A stretch of 47,546 bases of DNA from CAZAPG01 sp964486935 (GTDB lineage Bacteria > Chloroflexota > Anaerolineae > 4572-78 > J111): NCBI GenBank assembly GCA_964486935.1, contig CAZAPG010000057.1:1-47546 (forward strand). Direction: 5' to 3'. The notes under the pieces were generated by a model, which was not told the DNA's origin, did not search any database, and was given only the letters and a program-made list of their open reading frames with translations. The translations under genes and the position numbers were made by a program. Shown piece by piece: positions 24,290 through 32,063 of this stretch (positions within the stretch are counted from its first letter, which is position 1; each line of letters begins with the position of its first letter).

Positions 24290-24460
24290 ATGTTTGGACT
24301 TGATGACGCATCAACCGTGGGTATTAATGTGGCCGTGGGCGTGGCGGTAATTTTTGCGGTAATTTTTGTGCTGGCCCTGGTTTGCGGGGTGTTGGGCCTG
24401 GTAATGTTTGATGGAGGGCTTTTAGAAGGCGGCCACGAGGCGGCCCTGTGGCTGGCGTAG
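24290..24460 (+). CDS. Small single-pass membrane protein (56 aa)
   Basis: An open frame of 56 codons with a near-perfect ribosome site, GGAGGAG at 24276-24282, 7 nt before the ATG. The product has one long hydrophobic segment of Val, Ile, Ala and Leu (about 11-40), a short acidic N terminus and a Gly/Glu-rich tail. A TATAAT box lies at 24145-24150, and a strong terminator follows 20 nt after the stop. These signals favour a real gene. I do not recognise the family. Confidence 0.65.
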   Translation: MFGLDDASTVGINVAVGVAVIFAVIFVLALVCGVLGLVMFDGGLLEGGHEAALWLA

Positions 24461-24477
24461 CCCCAAGTTGCAAGTAA

Positions 24478-24515
24478 AAAAACGCCCCGTCCGCGCGGAC
24501 GGGGCGTTTTTGATT
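24478..24515. terminator. Strong bidirectional terminator
   Basis: A 14-bp perfect inverted repeat (24481-24494 with 24495-24508) folds around its GC-rich centre, with A residues before it and T residues after it. It serves the + strand small gene and the - strand repeat-protein gene, which converge here. Confidence 0.9.
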
Positions 24516-24594
24516 TTTATGGAGTTTGCTTTTAGTTAGACAGGAGAGAAATTGGGGGGCTAGCCCCAGGTCCTCTGGCCTGCGGCGCTATCAA

Positions 24595-26544
24595 TTATTG
24601 AATGGAACTCAGGCTGGTGTTGATGACATCTTCGGGGAAGATTTTGTAGTCGATGGTCTGGTCGCTCTCGTTGTAAACGCGCATGTAGTAGAGGTTGCCA
24701 TCCAGCACCACGCCGCGCCAAATCAGTTCGCCGGTTTCGTAGCCGCCATCGCGCTCAACAATGCTGCCCCCGCCAAAACCTTTCAGGTTAAAGCGGTTGT
24801 CGGGCGCCCAGTCTCTTAACTGGTTGCCTTCAAACAGTTCAAAATTGACGCGATGCTTGCGGTTGCCATCGTCGGGGGTAAAGACCATAGTGAAGATGGT
24901 TTCAACCCTGCCGTCGCTGTCGGTATCGTTGCGGCTAAAGGTGTACCAGCGTTCTTCGCCAGGCTTGAGCTGGTCATCGGTAACGCCCACTTTAAGCTCT
25001 ACCGGCGCGTAGGGAGCAGCGCCGGGCGCGGCGGGTTTGCGGGGCACAGGCTGGGTTTTTTCGCCCAGTTCGGGGCCGTAAACATCGCCGGTGAACAGGT
25101 GATAGTCAACCGGCACATCGGTGCCGTTGCGAATTTGCACGTAGTACAGGTCGCCATCATTAACCCAACCGGTCCAGAACCGTTCGCCGGTAAGGAAGTT
25201 GTTATCGCGGTAAACAACGCTGCCGGCTCCCAGGTTTCTGAGGTTGGAGTTATCGCCGGGAGACCAGTATTTGACGCCGTCGGCGGTGAACACATCAAAG
25301 GTGATATTGCGGATGCGGTTGCCGTCGTCGGGGGTGGCAACCATGGTCAGGGCCATCTCTTCAAATTTGTCTTCATCCAGGTCGGCAATGCTAAAGCTGT
25401 ACCAGGCTTCTCCGCCGGGGTTAATTTTGCCTTTGTTGACCCCAATCTTTAGCTCCTGAGCGGTTTGCGGCGCAACGCCCTGGGCAAAAACGGGGGGCGG
25501 AGCGGGCACCGGTTCGGGGCCAAGCAGGGGGTTGATGATGTCGCCTTCGTACAGATAGTAGTCAATGGGAACATCGTTGCCGTTTGAGATGGAGAGCAGG
25601 TATTGGTCGCCTTTAAGCACGCTGCCACTCCAGAGCCGTTCGCCGGTGTTGTAGTCGCCATCGCGGTCAATCAGCATACCGGCTCCAAAATTGGTAAAGT
25701 CATCGCCGTCGCCCCGCCGCCACAATTCAAACTCGCTGTAGGGGTACAACTCAAAGTTGACCCGGTGCTTGCGGTTGCCATCGTCTGGGGTAAAGAACAT
25801 GGTGTATTTCAGGTCTTGAATTTTGTTTTCGCCCAGATTGGGGAGGCTCAAAGTGTACCAGTAGGTTGAGTTGGGAGCAAGGCGGCCTTCAGCCCGGCCC
25901 CGTTCGTTCATTTGCAGCGGGACAGCCAGGCCAGGGTCGTTGCTGGTGGCGGCAATTTCGGGCGGCGCAGCAACCTGGGCGGCTTCTTCGGGTTGAGCGG
26001 CCACTTCGGGTTGTTGCGGCTCTTCTACTTCTTCGGCGCCCACGCTGGCGTTAAATAGCTGGTAATCAACGGTAAAATCGCTCTCGTTGAGTACCTGAAT
26101 GTAGTAGGTAGTTGGCGCAGAGACAACCCCGGACCAGAGTCGTTCGCCGGTGTTGGGGTCGTTATCTCGCGTCACAATCTGCCCTTCGCCAAAAACGGCC
26201 ATATTATCGGCGCTACCCTGAGCAAAGAATTGAATTTGATTACCCTCGAACACTTTGAGGGTAACAAATCTAATGGTGCTGTTATTGGAATTGGGGGTGG
26301 CAACCAGCGTTAAAAATTGCTGAATATTAGCGCTATCGGGGGTAAAGGTGTACCAATGTTGCCCGGTGGGGGCAAGGGTGCCGCTGTTAACTCTTTCGGC
26401 CAGGGGGGTTGCGGTAGTGGGCGTTGTGCCGCCCCCCTGCGCCGCCGCTGATAGAGGCAAAAGGCTTAACAGGGCTGTTACCACCAGTAAAGCCATAAAG
26501 CCTTTTAGCGGAATGAAAATACGTTTACTGCTGTGGGTAATCAT
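24595..26544 (-). CDS. Exported protein with four tandem beta-rich (PPC-like) repeats, paralogue 1
   Basis: A 649-aa protein with a signal peptide (about 1-35, ending in SAAAQ). Four repeats of about 130-150 residues follow, each with a W(Y/F)TF strand near its start, a TPDDGNR-type block, a DRDGDYNTGE(R/L)xW block and an end like (Y)YxxxxxGxDxxxDYxxF. This pattern resembles bacterial pre-peptidase C-terminal (PPC) domains. Pro-rich linkers separate the repeats. No catalytic domain is attached, so it is probably a cell-surface or secreted binding protein. The ribosome site on the - strand is GGAGG. The neighbour at 26866-28812 is a full-length paralogue. Confidence 0.82.
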   Translation of the reverse strand: MITHSSKRIFIPLKGFMALLVVTALLSLLPLSAAAQGGGTTPTTATPLAERVNSGTLAPTGQHWYTFTPDSANIQQFLTLVATPNSNNSTIRFVTLKVFEGNQIQFFAQGSADNMAVFGEGQIVTRDNDPNTGERLWSGVVSAPTTYYIQVLNESDFTVDYQLFNASVGAEEVEEPQQPEVAAQPEEAAQVAAPPEIAATSNDPGLAVPLQMNERGRAEGRLAPNSTYWYTLSLPNLGENKIQDLKYTMFFTPDDGNRKHRVNFELYPYSEFELWRRGDGDDFTNFGAGMLIDRDGDYNTGERLWSGSVLKGDQYLLSISNGNDVPIDYYLYEGDIINPLLGPEPVPAPPPVFAQGVAPQTAQELKIGVNKGKINPGGEAWYSFSIADLDEDKFEEMALTMVATPDDGNRIRNITFDVFTADGVKYWSPGDNSNLRNLGAGSVVYRDNNFLTGERFWTGWVNDGDLYYVQIRNGTDVPVDYHLFTGDVYGPELGEKTQPVPRKPAAPGAAPYAPVELKVGVTDDQLKPGEERWYTFSRNDTDSDGRVETIFTMVFTPDDGNRKHRVNFELFEGNQLRDWAPDNRFNLKGFGGGSIVERDGGYETGELIWRGVVLDGNLYYMRVYNESDQTIDYKIFPEDVINTSLSSIQ

Positions 26545-26640
26545 ATAAAATTGTCCTCCTAGCTAATGATGACCTCTTGATTAGTTGCAATATCAGTAAT
26601 GTTTGTTTAGGGTTTAACTGTTTGTTAATAACCGCCAAAT

Positions 26641-26670
26641 ATTATAGCATAATTGCCTACGCTGATACAA
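26641..26670 (-). promoter_or_regulatory. Predicted promoter of the 24595-26544 gene
   Basis: On the - strand a perfect -10 box TATAAT (26646-26641) lies 18 nt after TTGTAT (26670-26665), a four-of-six match to TTGACA. It is about 95 nt upstream of the start codon. Confidence 0.6.
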
Positions 26671-26793
26671 CCTTTACTACGCTATTTAGCCTACGCTAAC
26701 CCTACGCACCTGGGCTTACTGTGAATAATAACATTTACAATGTGCCCAATCGGATGGCCGGCAGCAGCCCTAAGCATTTTTTTATTATAGAGA

Positions 26794-26820
26794 CACCTGC
26801 CCCATTTAATGGGGCAGGTG
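26794..26820. repeat. Hairpin downstream of the second paralogue
   Basis: CACCTGCCCCA (26794-26804) pairs with TGGGGCAGGTG (26810-26820) around a 5-nt loop. It follows the stop of the - strand gene by 45 nt. On that strand it is followed by A-rich rather than T-rich sequence, so an intrinsic terminator is uncertain. Confidence 0.6.
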
Positions 26821-26865
26821 CTAAATTCAGGCTCAATTATGGCTTTTTAACGGACTATTTATTAA

Positions 26866-28812
26866 CTATTCCAGGTTGGCATTAATAACATCTTGAGGGT
26901 AAATGGCATAATCAATTACCACATCACTCTCATTGCTGACCCGCATATAATAGATGTTGCCGGCCAGCACCTGCCCTTTCCAAAGTAATTCGCCGGTTTC
27001 AACCCCTCCGTCCCTGTTAACGGCGCTGCCTTTACCAAAGCCGATGATATTAAAGCGGTTGTCGGGCGCCCAGTCTCTGAGTTGATTCCCTTCAAAGAGT
27101 TCAAAATTTACACTGCGGATACGGTTGCCATCGTCGGGGGTAAAGATCATGGTAAAGGCGGTATCAACAATGCCTGTGGCTCCGGCATCGCCCCGGCTAA
27201 AGGTGTACCACTGTTCCTGGCCGGGCTTTAACTGACCTTTATTAATGCCTACCTCTAACTCTACCGGCGCGTAAGGGGCCGTGCCGGGGGCGGCTGCTTT
27301 GCGGGCTACGGGCTGGCTCTTCTCACCCAGTTCTGGCCGGTAAACATCGCCGGTGAACAGATGGTAATCCATATGGATATCCGTGCCGTTGCGAATTTGC
27401 ACGTAGTACAGTTCGTTATCTACTACCCAACCGTGCCAGAACCGTTCGCCGGTGAGGATGTTGTTATCGCGGTAAACAACGCTGCCGGCCCCCAGATTCT
27501 TGAGGTTTGAGGTATCGCCGGGAGACCAGTATTTAACGCCGTCGGGGGTGAAAACTTCAAAGGTGAAATTTCTGATGCGGTTGCCGTCATCCGGGGTGGC
27601 AATCATAGTCAGGGCCATCTGTTCAAAATATTCGTTGTCAAAGTCGGTAATGCGAAAGCTGAACCAGGCCTCTTCACCGGGGGCTAAACCGCCTTCATTA
27701 ACGCCAATTTTTAATGGATTAGCGGTTTGTGGCGCTGCGCCGGCAGCATAAACCGGGGCCGGTTGGGGTTCGGGTTCGGGGCCAAGAATGGGGTTGATGA
27801 TATCGCCGTGGTACAGGTAGTAATCTATGGGAATATCGTTGCCATTTGAGATAGCCAGCAGATACTTGTCGCCCTTGAGCAGGGTTCCATTCCAGAGCAA
27901 TTCGCCGGTGTTGTAGTCGCCATCTCTATCAACAATTGAGCCTGCCCCAAAATTGCTCAGTCTGTCGGCATCGCCGCGCTGCCAAATTTCATACTCGCTG
28001 TAGGGATAGAGTTTAAAGTTGACATTGTGTTTGCGGTTGCCGTCGTCGGGGGTGAAAAAGAGGGTGTATTTTTGGTTTTTGAGCCGGTTGGGGTTGGAGT
28101 CATCATAGTTAAAGGTGTACCAATAGGTTGAGTTGGGCGCCAGCCGGCCCTCAACCCGGCCCGTTTCGGTTGGCAGCGCCTGGGCGGTATCGGGGCTGTT
28201 GCTGTTCAGGGCAACAATATCTGGCGGGGCGGGAACTTCTGGCGCGGTTTGTTCGACTTCTGCGGCGGGCGCCTGGGGTAGCGCCGGCTCTTCTATAACC
28301 TCGCTGCCAATGTTGGCATTGAATAGCGAGTAATCAATGGTGAAGTCACTATCGTTTAACACCTGAATATAATAAACGGTTGGCCCGGAAACAAAGCCGC
28401 TCCAAAAAAGCTCGCCGGTTTGGGGGTCATTATCGCGGGTAATCACTTCGGCCTGGCCAAAAGTAGCCATCTGACCGGCGTCGCCCTGGGCAAAAAATTG
28501 AATCTGGTTTTCTTCAAAGAGCTTTACCGAGACAAAATTGGCGGTGTTGCCCTGGTTGGGGGTAAAAATGAGGGTAATAAATTGCTGAACGTTTGCGCCC
28601 TGGGGCGTAAATTTGAACCAGTGTTGTTCGCCGGGGGTTAATGTTCCCCGGTTAACTTCGGCGGCCAGGGGAATGGCGGCGTCGGGGTTGGTTCCCCCCT
28701 GCGCCGAGGTGAGGGTGATAATGAGCGTGGAAGCTGCGGCCGCAAAAATAAGCGCAATCAGAACCAAAAAGCCTTTGAGTGAGATAAAAGAGATGTTGTG
28801 TTGGTGTACCAT
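26866..28812 (-). CDS. Exported protein with four tandem beta-rich (PPC-like) repeats, paralogue 2
   Basis: A 648-aa close paralogue of the protein at 24595-26544, with the same signal-peptide type (about 1-37), the same four repeats in the same order and the same Pro-rich linkers. The repeats carry TPDDGNR and DRDGDYNTGE blocks and aromatic WYTF/WFSF strands. The conserved acidic loops could bind calcium. GGGAGAAA on the - strand precedes the ATG. The pair arose by whole-gene duplication after the four-repeat architecture had formed, because repeat 1 of one matches repeat 1 of the other better than its own neighbours. Function is unknown; a surface-layer, adhesin or matrix role is plausible. 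Confidence 0.82.
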   Translation of the reverse strand: MVHQHNISFISLKGFLVLIALIFAAAASTLIITLTSAQGGTNPDAAIPLAAEVNRGTLTPGEQHWFKFTPQGANVQQFITLIFTPNQGNTANFVSVKLFEENQIQFFAQGDAGQMATFGQAEVITRDNDPQTGELFWSGFVSGPTVYYIQVLNDSDFTIDYSLFNANIGSEVIEEPALPQAPAAEVEQTAPEVPAPPDIVALNSNSPDTAQALPTETGRVEGRLAPNSTYWYTFNYDDSNPNRLKNQKYTLFFTPDDGNRKHNVNFKLYPYSEYEIWQRGDADRLSNFGAGSIVDRDGDYNTGELLWNGTLLKGDKYLLAISNGNDIPIDYYLYHGDIINPILGPEPEPQPAPVYAAGAAPQTANPLKIGVNEGGLAPGEEAWFSFRITDFDNEYFEQMALTMIATPDDGNRIRNFTFEVFTPDGVKYWSPGDTSNLKNLGAGSVVYRDNNILTGERFWHGWVVDNELYYVQIRNGTDIHMDYHLFTGDVYRPELGEKSQPVARKAAAPGTAPYAPVELEVGINKGQLKPGQEQWYTFSRGDAGATGIVDTAFTMIFTPDDGNRIRSVNFELFEGNQLRDWAPDNRFNIIGFGKGSAVNRDGGVETGELLWKGQVLAGNIYYMRVSNESDVVIDYAIYPQDVINANLE

Positions 28813-29000
28813 AATGATTTCTCCCTGTACGATAATATGGTGAACGAATAAATAAGCTCACGTTTGTTAAAGAAAATGTGATAAAAAATACAGGGGTACC
28901 ACTCGTCGCTTTTTGATCCGGTTTTTAAGGAGCAGGGGCGGGTTTCTGATCAACTCGGCTGGACCACGTTGACGAGAGACCCCCTATTTATCTGATGTGG

Positions 29001-29056
29001 GTTCAACATTAAAGTCAAAAGAATGATCAAGAGGCTATTGTGGGTTAATGTTGAAC
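29001..29056. repeat. 12-bp perfect inverted repeat, 32-nt spacing
   Basis: GTTCAACATTAA at 29001-29012 recurs as its exact reverse complement at 29045-29056. It may be a regulatory site or the ends of a small insertion; no direct repeats were seen beside it. Confidence 0.6.
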
Positions 29057-29179
29057 TTTGATTTAGTATATAATTAAACAATATGTCCGTAAAGCGTGTA
29101 AACTACGGGGACGTCTGGCAGATGTTATCGGTACTTTCTACGGAGTTCGAGAGTCTCTTACGCCTTCGGCGGCAACGCG

Positions 29180-29296
29180 AATGAAAATCAGGAACACAGA
29201 GAACGCAAAGATAACACAGAGCTACGCAAAGTTTTTTAATATTTCTCTGTGTGGCTTTGTGAGGTCTCCGGGTAACTCTGCGTAATTTTATTTTCA
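29180..29296. repeat. Interspersed 'cacagag' repeat, copy B (intact)
   Basis: This 117-bp copy matches the two halves at 12913-12978 and 13120-13169 and contains AATATTTC only once (29238-29245). It shows the state before the MITE-like element inserted in copy A. Confidence 0.9.
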
Positions 29297-29346
29297 TAGA
29301 AATAGCGGTTGTTGTTTTGCCGGGTCTCTGACCACTACAGAAAAAT

Positions 29347-29377
29347 AAAAAGACAGCCGTTTTCAGGCTGTCTTTTT
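29347..29377. terminator. Terminator of the - strand gene at 29408 (bidirectional)
   Basis: AAAAAGACAGCC (29347-29358) pairs with GGCTGTCTTTTT (29366-29377). On the - strand the stem is followed by a run of T from 29350 downwards, 30 nt after the stop of the 109-aa gene. Confidence 0.85.
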
Positions 29378-29407
29378 GAGCAAGGTTAAAGCGCGCTGCT
29401 AAAATGT

Positions 29408-29737
29408 TTATTCGTTCTGGCGGCTGGAGGGCAGAAAGAATTGAAAGGTATTTTTGGCCGGCACCAATCGTTCCTCATAATCGGTGATGAGCTTGAGCAG
29501 TTTTTCTTTACCCTGTTTCCACTGTGTGCTCTTCAAAACCTCATTCATTTCGGTATCATCCTGAACTCTAAAGGCAATCAGGCGAATTGGGTAATCGCCG
29601 TAAGCGGTGTGCCAGCCTTCAACCATCATCAAGCCAATATCCTGCAAACTGGGCAAAAACTCGCCCAAAACGTAGCGATAGTATTCGGCTTCTCGATTGG
29701 GTTTAATATTATAGGCCAGTAACAATTTTACTTCCAT
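29408..29737 (-). CDS. Hypothetical protein, dimeric alpha-beta barrel-like
   Basis: A 109-aa soluble protein. The layout, MEVKLLLAYNIKP at the start, a central helix EYYRYVLGEFLP and later strands AFRVQDD and FQFFLP, resembles ferredoxin-like NIPSNAP/EthD or monooxygenase-type folds. No catalytic motif can be named. It is followed by a clear terminator, and the next upstream - strand gene starts 33 nt away, so the two may be co-transcribed. Confidence 0.65.
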   Translation of the reverse strand: MEVKLLLAYNIKPNREAEYYRYVLGEFLPSLQDIGLMMVEGWHTAYGDYPIRLIAFRVQDDTEMNEVLKSTQWKQGKEKLLKLITDYEERLVPAKNTFQFFLPSSRQNE

Positions 29738-29770
29738 ATACTTCAGTTAACCTTTTGTTGTTTTAACCTA

Positions 29771-30268
29771 TCAACTGCCCAAAAATGTTGTAAACCAGCG
29801 AATGATTGAGGCAACTGCCCCGGAAATTAAGAGCGAAACTGCCAGTATTACCGCGGCCATAATGGTCGCCACCGCTACATTACCGCGTTGCAACTCCGAT
29901 AATTCATCAATATCGCCAATGAGTCGACCAAACATTCCCACTGAAAACACAATGGCCGAAATGGCCAAAATTAAACCGATGGCAATACCCGCAATTTCAC
30001 CCAACAGCACCAGAAAAGGGCGGGTTATTTCGACACTCAGAGGCAAATCAACTGCGGGTTTCAAAATAATGGCAATGCCAACAATAATGGCCCCCATTAC
30101 TATCCCCATGCCGGCATTGCCGCGCCGCACCTCGCCCCAGTCATCCAGGTGGCGGGTCGATTTGGTAAAAAGCCACACCCCAATGTACGAGGCCACAACG
30201 CCCAAAATAACGGCAATAATAATGTTGGCAACGCTAACAATCAACTGGCCAAGTTGGGCCATACCCAA
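29771..30268 (-). CDS. DUF350 family membrane protein with internal duplication
   Basis: A 165-aa integral membrane protein with four predicted hydrophobic segments in two homologous halves. The repeat marker is HLDDWGEVRRGNAGMG near 40-55 and DIDELSELQRGNVAVA near 120-135, each at a loop followed by a membrane helix. This matches the DUF350 (UPF0719) family. Its molecular role is not known. It appears to head a two-gene - strand unit with the 109-aa gene. Confidence 0.78.
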   Translation of the reverse strand: MGMAQLGQLIVSVANIIIAVILGVVASYIGVWLFTKSTRHLDDWGEVRRGNAGMGIVMGAIIVGIAIILKPAVDLPLSVEITRPFLVLLGEIAGIAIGLILAISAIVFSVGMFGRLIGDIDELSELQRGNVAVATIMAAVILAVSLLISGAVASIIRWFTTFLGS

Positions 30269-30378
30269 ATCCGTGTTAAAAGTGTGTGATGTGCAATTAT
30301 ATCACGCTGCCTTTGATTAGCCAATCCCCTTTTACCGATTTACTTTTAACGTTGGCCCAATTGAGCCAGCCGGGTTAT

Positions 30379-30384
30379 TATAAT
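30379..30384 (+). promoter_or_regulatory. Possible -10 box upstream of the 30425 gene
   Basis: A perfect TATAAT lies 41 nt before the ATG. No good -35 match was found at the proper distance, so this is tentative. Confidence 0.4.
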
Positions 30385-30424
30385 GCGTCCTGTTTAACCG
30401 AATAATTTTAACAATGCCGCAAAG

Positions 30425-31186
30425 ATGAAAATGAACACACGTACTAAAATAATCTTTCTCGCCATCAGCATTGCCATGATGGGGATATGCCTGCTGGCAA
30501 CATTTTTGATGTTCGGCTCCGGCCTGGCGGTTTGGTGGATTGACAATAGCAGCGCCGCCGCCTCCAATGCCGCCGGCCCCCCCGCCCGCCGCACCTTTAG
30601 CCGGGCCGAACTGCCGCCGCCCCCCACTTTTACTGCTACGCCTACCCCAACCCCCATTTTAACCGCTACCCCCGTGCCGGTCGACACGCCCCAACCCACC
30701 GCCACGCCCATTCCCACCACTCCCCCCACCAACACGCCTTTGCCTGCGCCCACCAGCACCCCGCCGCCAACTGCCGCCCCACCCACCGCCACGCCACCCC
30801 CCACCGATACGCCAACCCCCGCCCCGCCCGATTATCCCTTTATCGTCAAAGAAACGGCCAAATTTGAGACTACCCACCTTAATTTTGACGTGTTTGTGGC
30901 CGTTACCGACGCCGAAAACAATCCCCTCAGCGGCTACCGGATGATTGGGACACACAGCAGCGGCCAGCAAATTGAAAGCCAGGCCAGCGCCGGCGCGTGG
31001 ACAGAAAACAGCGGGGCCATGCACTACAAAGCCGGAAACATCAAATATGCCGTGCCCAACTCGCCCGGCGGTGTTTGGACCCTGCAACTGGTCGACTCCG
31101 ATGGCAACCCGGCCGCCCCGCCGGTACAATTTCCATTTGATGCCAACAGCCCCACCTGGTATTTTTTGTACTACCAGCGCCAGTGA
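30425..31186 (+). CDS. Membrane-anchored protein with Pro/Thr-rich stalk
   Basis: A 253-aa protein with an N-terminal hydrophobic anchor (about 8-40), a long stalk of TPTPT/PTATP repeats (about 65-138) and an extracytoplasmic beta-rich domain (about 140-253) that resembles an Ig-like or carboxypeptidase-regulatory module (FVAVTDAENNPLSGYRMIG). The stalk probably spans the cell envelope, as in many Chloroflexota surface proteins. There is no recognisable enzyme motif. The start is ATG 30425 or 30431; the ribosome site is weak. Confidence 0.72.
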   Translation: MKMNTRTKIIFLAISIAMMGICLLATFLMFGSGLAVWWIDNSSAAASNAAGPPARRTFSRAELPPPPTFTATPTPTPILTATPVPVDTPQPTATPIPTTPPTNTPLPAPTSTPPPTAAPPTATPPPTDTPTPAPPDYPFIVKETAKFETTHLNFDVFVAVTDAENNPLSGYRMIGTHSSGQQIESQASAGAWTENSGAMHYKAGNIKYAVPNSPGGVWTLQLVDSDGNPAAPPVQFPFDANSPTWYFLYYQRQ

Positions 31187-31261
31187 GCCGGTCAAGCGCA
31201 CGGCAGAAGTTGGCAATCCGTTTTGTTGACCTGCCAGCAAGCTGGTAAAATTTCTCCGGCT

Positions 31262-31909
31262 ATGAAAAGAGTCATCATCACCCTTATATTTTTAATAACC
31301 ATTATTTGCGCCGCCCCCTGGCTGCTGTGGGCCTGGGTAGATTGGCGCGTTCAGGGCCGGGTCTATAACTCGGTAGAGAGCGTGCCCTCCGGCCGGGTGG
31401 CCATTGTGCTGGGGGCCGGCCTGCGGCGCGATGGCTCGCCCACAGCGGTGCTGTACGACCGGGTAGCCACCGCCGTTGATTTGTACCGGGCCGGCATTGT
31501 CAACAAACTGCTGATGAGCGGCGACAATCGCTTTGAGTGGCACAACGAGCCGGAAGCGATGCGCCGCGCCGCCTTGCAGTTGGGCGTGCCCAATGAAGAT
31601 ATTGTGCTGGATTATGCCGGTCGCCGCACGTATGATTCTTGCTACCGCGCCCGCGAGATTTTTGGCGTAGAGCGGGCCGTGGTTGTTACCCAGCGCTTTC
31701 ATTTGACCCGCGCGCTGTACCTGTGCGACTCGCTGGGCCTGGATGCCGTTGGCGTTACCGCCGACCGCCGGATGTATCGCCCGCCGCAGCAGCAGTGGTG
31801 GGCGCTGCGCGAAATAGCGGCGCTGGTAAATGCCTGGCTCGATATTCACTTGCTGCGCCCCCAGCCGGTACTGGGCGAAAAACTGCCCATCGAGAGCGCG
31901 CACCGCTAA
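31262..31909 (+). CDS. SanA/YdcF-like membrane protein (DUF218)
   Basis: A 215-aa protein with one N-terminal membrane helix (about 3-24) and a DUF218 domain. Family blocks are AIVLGAGLRRDGSP near 47-60, LYRAGIVNKLLMSGD near 76-90 and VVVTQRFHLTRALYLC near 142-157. SanA-type proteins affect envelope permeability and peptidoglycan-related stress; the mechanism is unclear. The ATG at 31262 is chosen because it puts the membrane helix at the start; an upstream in-frame start at 31223 adds an unlikely leader. The gene follows the stalk protein on the same strand. Confidence 0.82.
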   Translation: MKRVIITLIFLITIICAAPWLLWAWVDWRVQGRVYNSVESVPSGRVAIVLGAGLRRDGSPTAVLYDRVATAVDLYRAGIVNKLLMSGDNRFEWHNEPEAMRRAALQLGVPNEDIVLDYAGRRTYDSCYRAREIFGVERAVVVTQRFHLTRALYLCDSLGLDAVGVTADRRMYRPPQQQWWALREIAALVNAWLDIHLLRPQPVLGEKLPIESAHR

Positions 31910-31934
31910 GAATGTCTTTCTTAACAGCTACTCC

Positions 31935-31967
31935 AGACCTCAAAGGTTTCAAAAACCTTTGAGGTCT
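31935..31967. repeat. Perfect 15-bp hairpin, AGACCTCAAAGGTTT family
   Basis: AGACCTCAAAGGTTT (31935-31949) pairs with its exact complement at 31953-31967 around a 3-nt loop. A second hairpin follows, with ACCGCA/TGCGGT outside (32001-32006/32024-32029) and GTTTT/AAAAC inside. The lack of a T tract argues against a standard terminator. Confidence 0.7.
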
Positions 31968-32063
31968 TCATTGGGCCAGAAACAGCCTGTTTCTTGGGAG
32001 ACCGCACAGGTTTTTAAAACTTCTGCGGTTTAAAACGCGCTATTTTCAAAAAAAGAGGCTTTA

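Larger units (their letters stand above)
26545..26865. other. 321-bp gap between the two paralogues
   Basis: No gene is seen. It holds a - strand promoter for the first paralogue (26641-26670) and a strong hairpin (26794-26820) shortly after the stop of the second one. The rest is AT-rich. Confidence 0.7.
28813..29407. other. 595-bp gap upstream of the second paralogue
   Basis: No gene is supported. It holds the leader of the - strand paralogue, a 12-bp perfect inverted repeat GTTCAACATTAA/TTAATGTTGAAC (29001-29012/29045-29056), the intact copy of the interspersed repeat (29180-29296) and a terminator (29347-29377). Confidence 0.7.

Noticed and set aside
24853..25452. 199-aa + strand open frame opposite the first repeat protein
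   Set aside because: The - strand has a signal peptide and four repeats; the antisense frame is a by-product of its repeat structure.
26794..26820. Rho-independent terminator for the second paralogue
   Set aside because: The stem is strong, but the following bases on the - strand are A-rich, not T-rich.
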